Origin: Prochlorococcus sp. AG-418-G18 | GTDB taxonomy: Bacteria; Cyanobacteriota; Cyanobacteriia; PCC-6307; Cyanobiaceae | Length of the DNA: 35,347 nt | Assembly: GCA_003214215.1 (NCBI GenBank) | Contig: QCLX01000016.1 | Location: 1 to 35,347 of the forward strand | Reading direction: 5' to 3' | Notes under the pieces: model-generated | The model's input: only the letters and a program-made list of their open reading frames with translations | Databases searched by the model: none | Told to the model about the DNA's origin: nothing | In this document: positions 24,170 through 32,521 of the stretch, in pieces | Numbering within the stretch: the first letter of the stretch is position 1 | How the letters are laid out: each line of letters opens with the position of its first letter | Translations under genes and position numbers: made by a program

Positions 24170-25243
24170 ATGGCCCTCGTTCCACTAAGACTACTTTTAG
24201 ATCACGCTGCTGAGAATGGTTACGGTATTCCAGCTTTCAATGTTAATAACCTTGAGCAAGTTCAAGCAATCATGGAAGCAGCATATGAAACTGATAGTCC
24301 TGTAATCCTCCAAGCTTCAAGAGGGGCAAGAAGTTATGCAGGAGAAATTTTCTTACGTCATCTAATCCTTGCTGCTACAGAAACATATCCTAATATTCCA
24401 GTGGTAATGCACCAAGACCATGGTAATGAGCCATCAACATGTTATTCAGCAGCAATAAATGGTTTCACATCAGTAATGATGGATGGTTCTCTAGAGGCAG
24501 ATGCAAAGACACCCGCTAGTTACGAATATAATGTTGCGGTTACTAAAAAAGTAGTAGATTTTGCTCATTCAGTTGGAGTAAGTGTTGAAGGAGAATTAGG
24601 TTGCTTAGGTTCATTAGAAACAGGAAAAGGTGAAGCAGAAGATGGTCATGGATTTGAAGGTGAACTTTCTACAGATATGCTTTTGACTGATCCTGAAGAA
24701 GCGGCAGATTTTGTAGCTAAAACAAAAGTCGATGCTTTAGCTATTGCTATAGGAACAAGTCATGGTGCTTATAAATTTACAAGAAAACCTACAGGAGAAG
24801 TTCTTGCAATAAGCAGAATTGCTGAAATTCATAAAGCACTTCCAAATACCCATCTTGTAATGCATGGATCAAGTTCAGTTCCTCAAGAATGGTTGGATAT
24901 CATTAACAAATATGGCGGTGAAATTCCTCAAACTTATGGTGTTCCTGTTGAAGAAATTCAAGAGGGAATTAGAAATGGAGTTAGGAAAGTCAACATTGAT
25001 ACTGATAACAGACTTGCTTTCACTGCCGCGGTTAGAGAGGCAGCATTTGCTGATAAGGCAAACTTCGACCCAAGACATTTCAACAAGCCTGCTAGAAAAT
25101 ACATGAAGCAAGTTTGTCTTGATAGATACAAGCAGTTCTGGTGCGAAGGTCAAGCAAGTAAGATCAAACAAAACAGCACTAATTATTTTGCTGATCTTTA
25201 CGCAAAAGGTGATTTGGATCCAAAAGTAAAAGCTACTGTTTAA
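24170..25243 (+). CDS. cbbA: Fructose-1,6/sedoheptulose-1,7-bisphosphate aldolase, class II
   Basis: A 357-residue zinc aldolase of the Calvin-cycle type. The catalytic D83 and the zinc ligands H84 (HQDHGNE), H198 (GTSHGAYK) and H232 (VMHGSS) are all visible. Length and C-terminus are normal for the CbbA/Fda branch. In cyanobacteria the class II enzyme is regarded as the main Calvin-cycle aldolase. Stop is followed by a strong bidirectional terminator. Confidence 0.95.
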   Translation: MALVPLRLLLDHAAENGYGIPAFNVNNLEQVQAIMEAAYETDSPVILQASRGARSYAGEIFLRHLILAATETYPNIPVVMHQDHGNEPSTCYSAAINGFTSVMMDGSLEADAKTPASYEYNVAVTKKVVDFAHSVGVSVEGELGCLGSLETGKGEAEDGHGFEGELSTDMLLTDPEEAADFVAKTKVDALAIAIGTSHGAYKFTRKPTGEVLAISRIAEIHKALPNTHLVMHGSSSVPQEWLDIINKYGGEIPQTYGVPVEEIQEGIRNGVRKVNIDTDNRLAFTAAVREAAFADKANFDPRHFNKPARKYMKQVCLDRYKQFWCEGQASKIKQNSTNYFADLYAKGDLDPKVKATV

Positions 25244-25261
25244 TTTCTTCCCAAATTAAAT

Positions 25262-25295
25262 AAAAAAAGGCCTCCAAAATAGGGGGTCTTTTTTT
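25262..25295. terminator. Bidirectional rho-independent terminator
   Basis: A seven-A run and GGCCTCC pair, with two G-T wobbles, with GGGGGTC and a T-run, around a short AAAATA loop. T-runs flank the stem on both strands, so it can stop transcription from the class II aldolase (plus) and from purQ (minus), whose last 2 nt overlap it. Confidence 0.85.
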
Positions 25296-25959
25296 ATTTC
25301 AATATTAATGATTTTAATGTAAAGAGACCATCAGTCCCACCAATTGTCTCGTCGCATGCTCGCTCTGGATGAGGCATTAAACCTAGAACATTTCCCTTCT
25401 CATTAGTTATGCCTGCGATATCGAATGAGGATCCATTGGGATTATTTTTATATCTCAAAGCGATCAATTCATTATCTACAAGTTTCTTTAAAGTATCAGA
25501 ATCACAATGATATCTTCCTTCCCCATGCGCTATTGGCAATTTAATTGTTTGTTTTTCATCTACATTATTAAACCAACCTCCTTTTGAAGAAACGATGTCC
25601 AGTTCAACGTCATCACAGATAAAATTAAGATTTTTATTTGCAACAAGAGCACCAGGCAAAAATCCTGATTCTGTCAAAATTTGAAAGCCATTACAAATTC
25701 CTAAAACTCTTTTCCCGCTTTTAACAAACTCATCCAAGGCATTTATTAATGAAGAGAATCTCGCAATTGCTCCGCATCTTAAATAATCACCATAGCTAAA
25801 TCCTCCGGGTAAAACTATTGCATCTACATCACTTAAATCTGAAGACTCATGCCACAAGTATTTTGTTCTCATGTCTAAACAACCTTCCAATGCCCATGAA
25901 ACATCACGATCACAATTAGAACCAGGGAAGACAACAACTCCTACAGTAAAATTATCCAT
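25294..25959 (-). CDS. purQ: FGAM synthase subunit I, glutaminase (purine biosynthesis)
   Basis: A 221-residue class I glutamine amidotransferase that supplies ammonia to PurL for the formylglycinamidine step. The nucleophile is C89 in LGICNGFQ; the catalytic pair is H197 and E199 in PHPER; the N-terminal [12 protein letters not shown] is the family signature. Length is that of the small-subunit PurQ. The start is 1 nt from the purS stop, so they form an operon. The catalytic PurL subunit is not in this window. Confidence 0.96.
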   Translation of the reverse strand: MDNFTVGVVVFPGSNCDRDVSWALEGCLDMRTKYLWHESSDLSDVDAIVLPGGFSYGDYLRCGAIARFSSLINALDEFVKSGKRVLGICNGFQILTESGFLPGALVANKNLNFICDDVELDIVSSKGGWFNNVDEKQTIKLPIAHGEGRYHCDSDTLKKLVDNELIALRYKNNPNGSSFDIAGITNEKGNVLGLMPHPERACDETIGGTDGLFTLKSLILK

Positions 25960-25960
25960 C

Positions 25961-26215
25961 TTATAATTTTTCTAGTGAATACTCATAATCTTCAATAACA
26001 GTATTTGCGAATAACCTATCACACAATAAATCAATTTTTCCTCTTACTTCGTTTTCACCATTACCTTCTATTTTTACCTCAATCATTTTTCCTATACGTA
26101 ATGATTTTATTCCCTCGGCTCCAAGTTTTATAGAAGCAGATTTGGTAGCTTCCCCTGCTGGATCTAAAACTGAGGGTCTTAGTCTTACAAAAACTTTTAC
26201 AGCAAATTGGTCCAA
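25961..26215 (-). CDS. purS: FGAM synthase subunit PurS
   Basis: An 84-residue small subunit that bridges PurQ and PurL. The typical sequence is present: [25 protein letters not shown] and [15 protein letters not shown]. The start must be the TTG at 26215: an in-frame stop comes immediately upstream and no ATG occurs before the conserved VKVFV segment. Confidence 0.93.
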   Translation of the reverse strand: MDQFAVKVFVRLRPSVLDPAGEATKSASIKLGAEGIKSLRIGKMIEVKIEGNGENEVRGKIDLLCDRLFANTVIEDYEYSLEKL

Positions 26216-26312
26216 TTAAAAATTAATTTCTACTAGAAGATTAGTTTAAATTTTAATAAAAAGTACTATTGATTAATAAACAAATATTTTTACCTTAAGG
26301 TTTTCTGAGTTA

Positions 26313-26477
26313 TTAGATGTTTATGTAGCCTCTACCAAAACATACTAAGCAAGTTCTTCTTGAATTTTCATGTGTTTTAAAATTTCCAGCCCCTCCACAT
26401 TTTGAACATTTTAATTTATCAATTGATGTAACTTCGTCAGAGATTATTTGTTTTAAAGCAATTTTTGGATTTTCCAT
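26313..26477 (-). CDS. 54-residue DnaJ-type zinc-finger mini-protein
   Basis: A 54-codon ATG ORF that fills most of the 307-nt gap between purS and the CobW-type gene. The C-terminal half holds CSKCGGAG (C24, C27) and CLVCFGRGY (C43, C46), i.e. two CxxCxGxG-like knuckles as in one DnaJ zinc-binding module. The N-terminal 22 residues are helical and charged. Small proteins of this style (BSD2-like, DnaJ zinc-finger only) act as assembly chaperones in photosynthetic organisms, so a chaperone-like role is possible. It is on the same strand as, and 45 nt downstream of, the CobW gene. Confidence 0.75.
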   Translation of the reverse strand: MENPKIALKQIISDEVTSIDKLKCSKCGGAGNFKTHENSRRTCLVCFGRGYINI

Positions 26478-26522
26478 CTTGGGCTGTCTACTGTTTAAGT
26501 ATCCCGACAGCTAACTATAATG

Positions 26523-27587
26523 TCAAATTGCTATTTTTGGTTCACTTAAAATCTTAAATTTCTCTTTAATTTTTTTATAGAAAGTTTTTATAGATTTTTC
26601 ATCAAAAGAAATTATTACTAATTCAAGCCCAGCATTATCATTTGGTCTCCAACAATTGTCTGGAGCTTCTTCAAACCAAGTATTAATTTTCTTTCCAACA
26701 ATTTGTATTTGTAAAGGTAATGATTTGTTTGGTATCCAAATACGTCCTTTTATTCGAAGAATGGTTAATTCATCCAAGATTTTTGACATCTCCTTTTCAA
26801 AGTCATTTTTTTCAAGGAAATAATTTAATTTAATTGAATCTGATACAAGTTCAACATGATTATGGTCATGTTCTTCAGTTAAAAATTCTTTATAAGTCTC
26901 TTTTTTAAAATTAAAATCAAATAGATAGTTCAAATCAATTTTGCCATTATTGGATTTAAGGACTGGTGTAGATGAGTTTAGACTTCCTTGAATTTTATGT
27001 TTTACAACGTCAAACTGATCATCATTTAAGATATCTGATCTAGAGACTAAAACGATATCAGAAACTTCTAGTTGCTCCTCAAAAAGTTCATCTATAGTGG
27101 CGTTGTGATCAATTTTATCTGTTTCATTATATTGTTTTGTTATTTTATTTAAATCATTAATTGGTGAACCATTAAGCATTGATTCTCCATTAACGACACC
27201 AACAACAACATCAAGGTAGATGGAAGACCTAATTTCAGGCCAGTTAAGTGCTTGAATTAAGGGAATTGGTAGTGCCAAGCCACTTGTTTCGATAATTATT
27301 GATTCGATAGGAGGATTAAATTCTAGGAGAGCTTTTATTGATGGAACAAAATCATCTTGAACAGTACAACATAAACATCCATTGTTTAATTCGATTACGC
27401 AGTCGTCTTCAGATTCATCACATTTATCACAACTTTTAATCAAATCACCGTCAATTCCAACATCACCAAATTCATTAATTATTAAACCAAATTTTTTATT
27501 ACTCTCTTTTAATAAATATCTTAGAAAAGTTGTTTTACCTGAACCAAGAAATCCTGAAACAACTATAACTGGAATTTTTTTTTTCAT
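26523..27587 (-). CDS. CobW/COG0523-family metal GTPase
   Basis: A 354-residue GTPase of the metallochaperone family that delivers zinc or cobalt. Walker A is GFLGSGKTT (12-20), followed by INEFGDVGID and the hallmark metal motif C71-L-C-C74. A cysteine-rich insert precedes it (C53-x2-C56-x6-C63), and a short His/Asp stretch (EEHDHNHVE, about residue 240) could bind metal as well. The C-terminal CobW_C domain ends the protein. Often called cobW, but a role in cobalamin synthesis is not shown. The start is 9 nt from the stop of the pentapeptide protein gene. Confidence 0.9.
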   Translation of the reverse strand: MKKKIPVIVVSGFLGSGKTTFLRYLLKESNKKFGLIINEFGDVGIDGDLIKSCDKCDESEDDCVIELNNGCLCCTVQDDFVPSIKALLEFNPPIESIIIETSGLALPIPLIQALNWPEIRSSIYLDVVVGVVNGESMLNGSPINDLNKITKQYNETDKIDHNATIDELFEEQLEVSDIVLVSRSDILNDDQFDVVKHKIQGSLNSSTPVLKSNNGKIDLNYLFDFNFKKETYKEFLTEEHDHNHVELVSDSIKLNYFLEKNDFEKEMSKILDELTILRIKGRIWIPNKSLPLQIQIVGKKINTWFEEAPDNCWRPNDNAGLELVIISFDEKSIKTFYKKIKEKFKILSEPKIAI

Positions 27588-27596
27588 TTTTTATGA

Positions 27597-28109
27597 TTAA
27601 CAACCTAAGCTATATTCTGTACTCTCTCCTGTAGAACTATTTGTGCCATTAGCAATCGCACATAATTGTTTTTGTTGTGTTCGACTAAGAACTGCATCAG
27701 TAAAATCTGCACCATCTATTTTTGCTCCTTCAAAATTACTCTCCATTAATAAAGCATTTGTAAAATTAACATCCGAAAGATCTGCATCTGTAAAATCTGT
27801 TGCATAAGCTAGTGCATCTCTTAAATTGGCTCCATTAAACTTTGAATTTTGCAATTTACTATTATTGAACACCGCGCCTTCTAAATTACTTTCACTGAAA
27901 TTAAACCCATTCAAATCAAACTTAACGTATTCGTTACCGCTTAAATCTTGACCATGCATATCTGGCTCTAAATTAAGGTCTTGCTGGTTTCTAATCTCAG
28001 GAGGTCGTTTAGCCCATGCAGAATTTACAGAATTAAAAAATAAAATCCCAACGAACAACAAAGCAATTAATGCATTCTTTAGTGAGGGGAAAACAATTGA
28101 TTTAATCAT
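27597..28109 (-). CDS. Exported pentapeptide-repeat protein (thylakoid lumen type)
   Basis: A 170-residue protein with a signal peptide (hydrophobic to ~residue 31, SAWA). Residues ~55-145 hold A(D/N)LxX pentapeptide repeats (such as GANLRDALAYATDFTDADLSD), which form a right-handed beta helix. The C-terminal cap contains two cysteines (QLCAIANG and YSLGC) that likely form a disulfide, as in the plant lumenal pentapeptide proteins. It precedes the CobW gene by 9 nt and is divergent from the UPRT-like gene. Function unknown. Confidence 0.9.
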   Translation of the reverse strand: MIKSIVFPSLKNALIALLFVGILFFNSVNSAWAKRPPEIRNQQDLNLEPDMHGQDLSGNEYVKFDLNGFNFSESNLEGAVFNNSKLQNSKFNGANLRDALAYATDFTDADLSDVNFTNALLMESNFEGAKIDGADFTDAVLSRTQQKQLCAIANGTNSSTGESTEYSLGC

Positions 28110-28172
28110 AATAAGACTGTATTTTAGAACTTAAGTATTTAAAGTTTGTAAGAGTATCTTAAAGGAAAATAT

Positions 28173-28790
28173 ATGGCAATGTCACTAAAGGTTATTGTTC
28201 CTCCTCATCCATTAATAAAACATTGGCTTTCAATATTGCGAGAAAAAAATACTCCAGATATTTTGTACTCAACAGGATATGAGCAATTAGGGAAATGGCT
28301 TACATATGAAGCATTACGTAATTGGCTGCCATATAAAAAAGAAATAGTAAATACTGATAATGGGGACACAGATGGATTCTTTATTAATACTGATTATCCA
28401 ATAAAAGTGCTCGCAATGTTGCCCGAAGGGTTATCTCTTTGGTTTGGATCCAAAGAAGTAATTCCTAATTCAACCCTCTCATTAGGAGAACTTCCTAAAA
28501 CTATTGAATCAAATGAAGGAGTTATATTTTATTCAGAACAAATAACGACAAAATCAACCACATTAGAAACCTTAATTAAATTAAAGGAATTAGGTGTTGA
28601 TTCAAATAGGATTCTTTTAATAACTGCTATTTGCTCAAATAAAGGGTTAAATGAAATTGCGAAATTATTCCCGAATCAGGTAATTTACACTTCTTGCATA
28701 GATGAGGAAGACGAAAAAACACCATTATTGGTACCCGGCATTGGGAATCCTTTATCGCGTTTAAGTACTATATTTCAAGATAAGAACTAA
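28173..28790 (+). CDS. Uracil phosphoribosyltransferase homologue, PRPP loop degenerate
   Basis: A 205-residue member of the UPRT family. The order of secondary elements and segments VIVPPHPLIKHWLSILR, IYTSCIDEE and LLVPGIGNPLSRL match E. coli Upp. The PRPP loop, normally V-D-P-M-L-A-T-G-G-S, reads S-E-Q-I-T-T-K-S-T (121-129), and the uracil/catalytic segment, normally G-L-G-D-A-G-D, reads G-I-G-N-P-L-S. The acidic residues needed for catalysis are therefore missing. It is probably not a UPRT in activity. Preferred start is ATG 28173, with a second at 28179. Confidence 0.75.
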   Translation: MAMSLKVIVPPHPLIKHWLSILREKNTPDILYSTGYEQLGKWLTYEALRNWLPYKKEIVNTDNGDTDGFFINTDYPIKVLAMLPEGLSLWFGSKEVIPNSTLSLGELPKTIESNEGVIFYSEQITTKSTTLETLIKLKELGVDSNRILLITAICSNKGLNEIAKLFPNQVIYTSCIDEEDEKTPLLVPGIGNPLSRLSTIFQDKN

Positions 28791-28819
28791 TATAGAATAT
28801 AGGAGTAAATATTTTACCA

Positions 28820-29110
28820 ATGTCTGAATACAGAGATTCGTCTTCAAATAATCTTTTATCATTAATAAGTGGTGCTTTTATTGGAGCAGCAGGTCTAGCA
28901 TGGTGGTTAATATCCGAAGCAGACAAAAGAAAGGAGGAAAAAAAACAAAAAGCAATGATGTATTCCTCTAGAATTCAAGACGGCTCAGAAGCGATTGATT
29001 CAAATGAAAATATAAATGAAGTTGAAGGAGAGAATCTGGAGAAGAAAGTTGAGCAACTTAATTCTGCAATTGCTGATGTGAGGAAGCAACTTGAAGAGTT
29101 GGGGCAATAG
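28820..29110 (+). CDS. Small membrane-anchored coiled-coil protein
   Basis: A 96-residue protein. Residues ~12-32 are a single transmembrane segment (LLSLISGAFIGAAGLAWWLI), followed by a charged stretch (DKRKEEKKQK) and a final coiled-coil-like helix with heptad leucines (LEKKVEQLNSAIADVRKQLEEL). No family assigned. Lies 29 nt after the UPRT-like gene and 23 nt before ilvD on the same strand. Confidence 0.75.
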   Translation: MSEYRDSSSNNLLSLISGAFIGAAGLAWWLISEADKRKEEKKQKAMMYSSRIQDGSEAIDSNENINEVEGENLEKKVEQLNSAIADVRKQLEELGQ

Positions 29111-29133
29111 AATAAAAAAGGTTCTCAAATAAT

Positions 29134-30807
29134 ATGAATAAACTCAGATCATCTGCAATAACCCAAGGTGTGCAAAGATCACCTAACAGATCGATGTTAA
29201 GAGCTGTTGGATTTAATGATGAAGATTTTAATAAACCTATTATTGGAGTTGCAAATGGATACAGCACCATAACACCATGCAATATGGGTTTAAATAAGTT
29301 AGCTCTAAAAGCTGAAGAGTCTATAAAAAGATCAGGTGGGATGCCTCAAATGTTTGGGACTATAACAGTAAGTGATGGGATTTCTATGGGAACAGAGGGC
29401 ATGAAATATTCCCTAGTTTCAAGAGAAGTTATTGCTGATTCAATTGAAACAGCATGCAATGCTCAGAGTATGGATGGAGTACTTGCTATAGGTGGATGTG
29501 ATAAAAATATGCCGGGTGCCATGATTGCGATTGCAAGAATGAATATTCCCTCAATTTTCATTTATGGAGGGACAATAAAGCCTGGGAAATTGCATGGAGA
29601 AGATCTTACTGTTGTTAGTGCATTTGAAGCTGTTGGACAATTAACATCAGGCAAAATTAATGAAGAAAGGCTAATCCAAGTTGAGAAAAATTGTATTCCT
29701 GGTGCTGGTAGCTGTGGAGGAATGTTTACAGCTAATACAATGTCTGCGGTTATTGAAGTATTAGGGTTAAGTCTTCCTCACAGTTCCACTATGGCTGCTG
29801 AAGATCTTGAAAAAGAACTAAGTGCAGATAAAAGTGCTGAGATATTAGTCTCTGCAATAGAAAAAGATATAAGACCTCTAGACCTAATGACTAAGAAAGC
29901 ATTTGAAAATGCAATATCAGTAATTATGGCAATTGGCGGATCAACAAATGCGGTATTGCACATCTTAGCTATCGCGAATACTGCAGGAATAGATATCAAC
30001 ATTAATGATTTTGAGAGAATCAGACAAAAAGTACCCGTTATTTGTGACCTTAAACCGAGTGGTAAATATGTGACGGTGGATCTTCATAAGGCAGGTGGGA
30101 TTCCACAAGTAATGAAAATACTTTTGAATGCAGGATTAATTCATGGCGATTGCAAAAACATTGAAGGAAAAACCATCTCAGAATACTTACAAAATATTCC
30201 AGATAAGCCTCCAACAAATCAAAATGTCATAAGAGACATAGATGACCCTCTTTATAAAAAAGGACATCTAGCGATATTAAAAGGTAACTTAGCGAGCGAA
30301 GGTTCTGTAGCCAAAATTAGCGGAGTAAAAAACCCTGTATTAACAGGTCCCGCAAAGATTTTTGAAAGTGAAGAGGATTGTTTAAAATCGATATTAAATA
30401 ACGATATCAAAGCTGGTGATGTTGTTGTTATTAGAAACGAAGGTCCTGTAGGAGGACCAGGTATGAGAGAGATGTTAGCTCCAACATCTGCAATTGTTGG
30501 TCAAGGGCTTGGAGAGAAGGTGGCTTTAATTACAGATGGCAGATTTAGCGGCGGTACCTATGGTCTTGTTGTGGGTCACATAGCTCCAGAGGCTGCTGTA
30601 GGAGGAAATATTGCTCTAATAAAACAAGGTGATTTAATTACAGTAGATGCTGTAAAACAACTAATTGAAGTTGATTTATCTGACGAAGAATTAGAAAAAA
30701 GAAAAAAAGATTGGGTAAAACCTATTCAAAAATACAAAAGAGGAATTCTTTCAAAATATTCGAGAATCGTAAGCACATCAAGTTTAGGGGCTGTTACTGA
30801 TTTATAA
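29134..30807 (+). CDS. ilvD: Dihydroxy-acid dehydratase (branched-chain amino acids)
   Basis: A 557-residue dehydratase, next-to-last step for valine, isoleucine and the leucine precursor, also feeding CoA synthesis. The three iron-sulphur cysteines C49 (TPCN), C122 (GGCDKNMPG) and C194 ([12 protein letters not shown]) fit a [2Fe-2S] type enzyme, and the C-terminal [19 protein letters not shown] is complete. Together with leuB in this window it covers branched-chain synthesis. Ends 21 nt from the convergent gene. Confidence 0.96.
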   Translation: MNKLRSSAITQGVQRSPNRSMLRAVGFNDEDFNKPIIGVANGYSTITPCNMGLNKLALKAEESIKRSGGMPQMFGTITVSDGISMGTEGMKYSLVSREVIADSIETACNAQSMDGVLAIGGCDKNMPGAMIAIARMNIPSIFIYGGTIKPGKLHGEDLTVVSAFEAVGQLTSGKINEERLIQVEKNCIPGAGSCGGMFTANTMSAVIEVLGLSLPHSSTMAAEDLEKELSADKSAEILVSAIEKDIRPLDLMTKKAFENAISVIMAIGGSTNAVLHILAIANTAGIDININDFERIRQKVPVICDLKPSGKYVTVDLHKAGGIPQVMKILLNAGLIHGDCKNIEGKTISEYLQNIPDKPPTNQNVIRDIDDPLYKKGHLAILKGNLASEGSVAKISGVKNPVLTGPAKIFESEEDCLKSILNNDIKAGDVVVIRNEGPVGGPGMREMLAPTSAIVGQGLGEKVALITDGRFSGGTYGLVVGHIAPEAAVGGNIALIKQGDLITVDAVKQLIEVDLSDEELEKRKKDWVKPIQKYKRGILSKYSRIVSTSSLGAVTDL

Positions 30808-30828
30808 ATCAGCTCAAATTTTTTTTTC

Positions 30829-31215
30829 TTAATCAATAAAACTTTTTATCCTATTTGCTAAATTTTCCAATCTAGCGCTGTATTTTGGTGAATTGCATTT
30901 TTTCCCATTATTGCTATCCATCCATAATGTTTTAACTCCACACCATAATATAGGTTCATCAGGGAAGTTAAGCTTAGAGATTACTAAAACCAACTCTTTA
31001 TTTGATTTAAAAAGTTCTAATTCAAGATCATAAATTTCTAATCTTTTACCTTCTTTATCTCTACATAAGATATTAACTGTTAAATCAATGTCTTCATCTT
31101 CGAATTCGTATTCACCATTTATTTTTACTACAGAATGAACAAAAGGTTTATTTGTTAAATCTGCTGACTTAGCGATTAAGCTCTCTATATTTTTAGGTGG
31201 ATTTTCAAATAACAC
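30829..31215 (-). CDS. Protein of unknown function
   Basis: A 128-residue soluble protein with two cysteines (ILCRDKE, LWCGV) and a beta-alternating middle (INGEYEFEDEDIDLTVNILC, YDLELELFKSNKELVLVISK). No signal peptide or membrane segment. The start is a GTG, overlapping the end of the CIA30-like gene by 11 nt; no ATG is better placed. I recognise no family; the overlap suggests co-transcription with the CIA30-like gene. Confidence 0.65.
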   Translation of the reverse strand: MLFENPPKNIESLIAKSADLTNKPFVHSVVKINGEYEFEDEDIDLTVNILCRDKEGKRLEIYDLELELFKSNKELVLVISKLNFPDEPILWCGVKTLWMDSNNGKKCNSPKYSARLENLANRIKSFID

Positions 31216-31753
31216 TTATTGATTTAATTAAAACTTTTATTGAACCCTGTTTAAACTCATTATTAAGTAATCCATCATCACCGAACTTAGAGTGTAGTAG
31301 TTGCAATCTTTTAATTTTAGATGGCTTGAATTTAAATGGAAAACGTACTTTATTAGCTCTTACTGAAGGTTTTAACTCACTAAAAGGAATTCGAACATTT
31401 GTTGTCCCGAATTTTTTTGTTGGAAATGATTTAATCCATCTAAGTCCACCAGGAATGAATTCGGTTAGTCCTAGTAGATCATCTTCACAAGCGACAGCAA
31501 ATTTAAAAGTTCTTCCTTGTCCATCAATATTTAATTCAAAGGATGAATACTCAGATACATTTAAGGAAGGTTTATATATAGAAGATCTACAACTAACAAA
31601 TCCTCCTGCTTTCTCCACAATATTACCCTTTAATATCAAACCCGAATTTGAAGTTTCACAAAAAGCTGAACTTGATCCGCCCATAACAGTATCATTTAAT
31701 GTTTTCCAACCATCGAACTCCTTTTTCTGGAATAAAAATTTTTTCTTACTCAT
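31205..31753 (-). CDS. CIA30-like (complex I intermediate-associated) protein
   Basis: A 182-residue beta-sandwich protein with the family's opening W-x2-L-N-D-T-V-M-G-G-x-S (WKTLNDTVMGGSSS), an internal GGFVSCRSS, and W-I-K-S-F-P plus VRIPFSELKPS. CIA30-domain proteins assist NADH dehydrogenase assembly in mitochondria, and cyanobacterial copies are often fused to or placed with NmrA-like domains. This one is a single domain. In the NDH-1-bearing cyanobacterium, a related role is possible but unproven. It follows pgl by 30 nt. Confidence 0.8.
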   Translation of the reverse strand: MSKKKFLFQKKEFDGWKTLNDTVMGGSSSAFCETSNSGLILKGNIVEKAGGFVSCRSSIYKPSLNVSEYSSFELNIDGQGRTFKFAVACEDDLLGLTEFIPGGLRWIKSFPTKKFGTTNVRIPFSELKPSVRANKVRFPFKFKPSKIKRLQLLHSKFGDDGLLNNEFKQGSIKVLIKSISVI

Positions 31754-31783
31754 TAAATAATTTAAATTATTAATAGATTTTAA

Positions 31784-32521
31784 CTAAATTTCTAATTCTT
31801 TTGCTGATTCCTGATCACAAAATATTGAAATTTGATTAATAGATTTTATTAATTTTGATGGTGTTCTGTCTGGTGGCTCTTTTTCATCTAATAACCTCTC
31901 AAGAGCAATTCTTTTAGAAGCTCCACTAACTAAAAATACTATCTTTGAAGAAGCTGAAAGAACCTTTGGAGTTAATGAAATTCTTTTTAAACCTTTACCT
32001 TCATTAAAAATAACAAAATCATCTATATTATTATTTTTTTGATAAGGGAATAGTGAGGCTGTATGACCATCATCTCCAAGACCTAATAATGTTAAATCAA
32101 AAGTTGGAGGGTTTGATCCGCATTTTTCAAATAATTTAGAAATAAATTGATTTTTAGTAGTTTCATGATCAGCGTTTAAATCATTGAAAATTTCATAAAA
32201 ATAAGCTTTAGATCCAAAATTAGTTAGCAAAGAATTTCTCAACATTAACGAGTTACTTAATTCTGAATTTGGATCAACACATCTTTCATCTCCTAAAAAG
32301 ACATCAACCATATCCCATTGAATATCATCATTAGATAAGAGATGATACACAGATTTAGGAGTTGAACCTCCACTTACGCAAAATTTGAATCTATCTTTCT
32401 TTTTTAAAGTATGAATAATATGGCTTTGAATAAACTTAAAAACCGCTGTTGATAGTTCTAACTTGTCTTTGTAAATATTTAAGGTGTATCCATTTTTGAC
32501 CTTTTCAATCATTTCATCCAT
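31784..32521 (-). CDS. pgl: 6-phosphogluconolactonase (oxidative pentose phosphate)
   Basis: A 245-residue DevB-type lactonase. The motif GGSTPKSVYH and the catalytic-region GLGDDGHTASLFP are present, with FLGDERCV in between, typical for the family. It hydrolyses 6-phosphogluconolactone in the dark NADPH-forming pathway, feeding Gnd. It overlaps the end of gnd by 13 nt, so the two genes are probably translated together. Confidence 0.95.
   Translation of the reverse strand: MDEMIEKVKNGYTLNIYKDKLELSTAVFKFIQSHIIHTLKKKDRFKFCVSGGSTPKSVYHLLSNDDIQWDMVDVFLGDERCVDPNSELSNSLMLRNSLLTNFGSKAYFYEIFNDLNADHETTKNQFISKLFEKCGSNPPTFDLTLLGLGDDGHTASLFPYQKNNNIDDFVIFNEGKGLKRISLTPKVLSASSKIVFLVSGASKRIALERLLDEKEPPDRTPSKLIKSINQISIFCDQESAKELEI

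Noticed and set aside
24875-25171. Antisense and alternative-frame ORFs inside the class II aldolase gene
   Set aside because: No motif, no independent start context; the aldolase frame explains the region fully.
30808-30828. Possible terminator between ilvD and the convergent unknown gene
   Set aside because: There is a T-run but no inverted repeat able to form a stem.
31197-31760. 187-codon plus-strand ORF
   Set aside because: Entire antisense overlap with the CIA30-like gene, whose motifs are clear. It is a shadow caused by codon bias.
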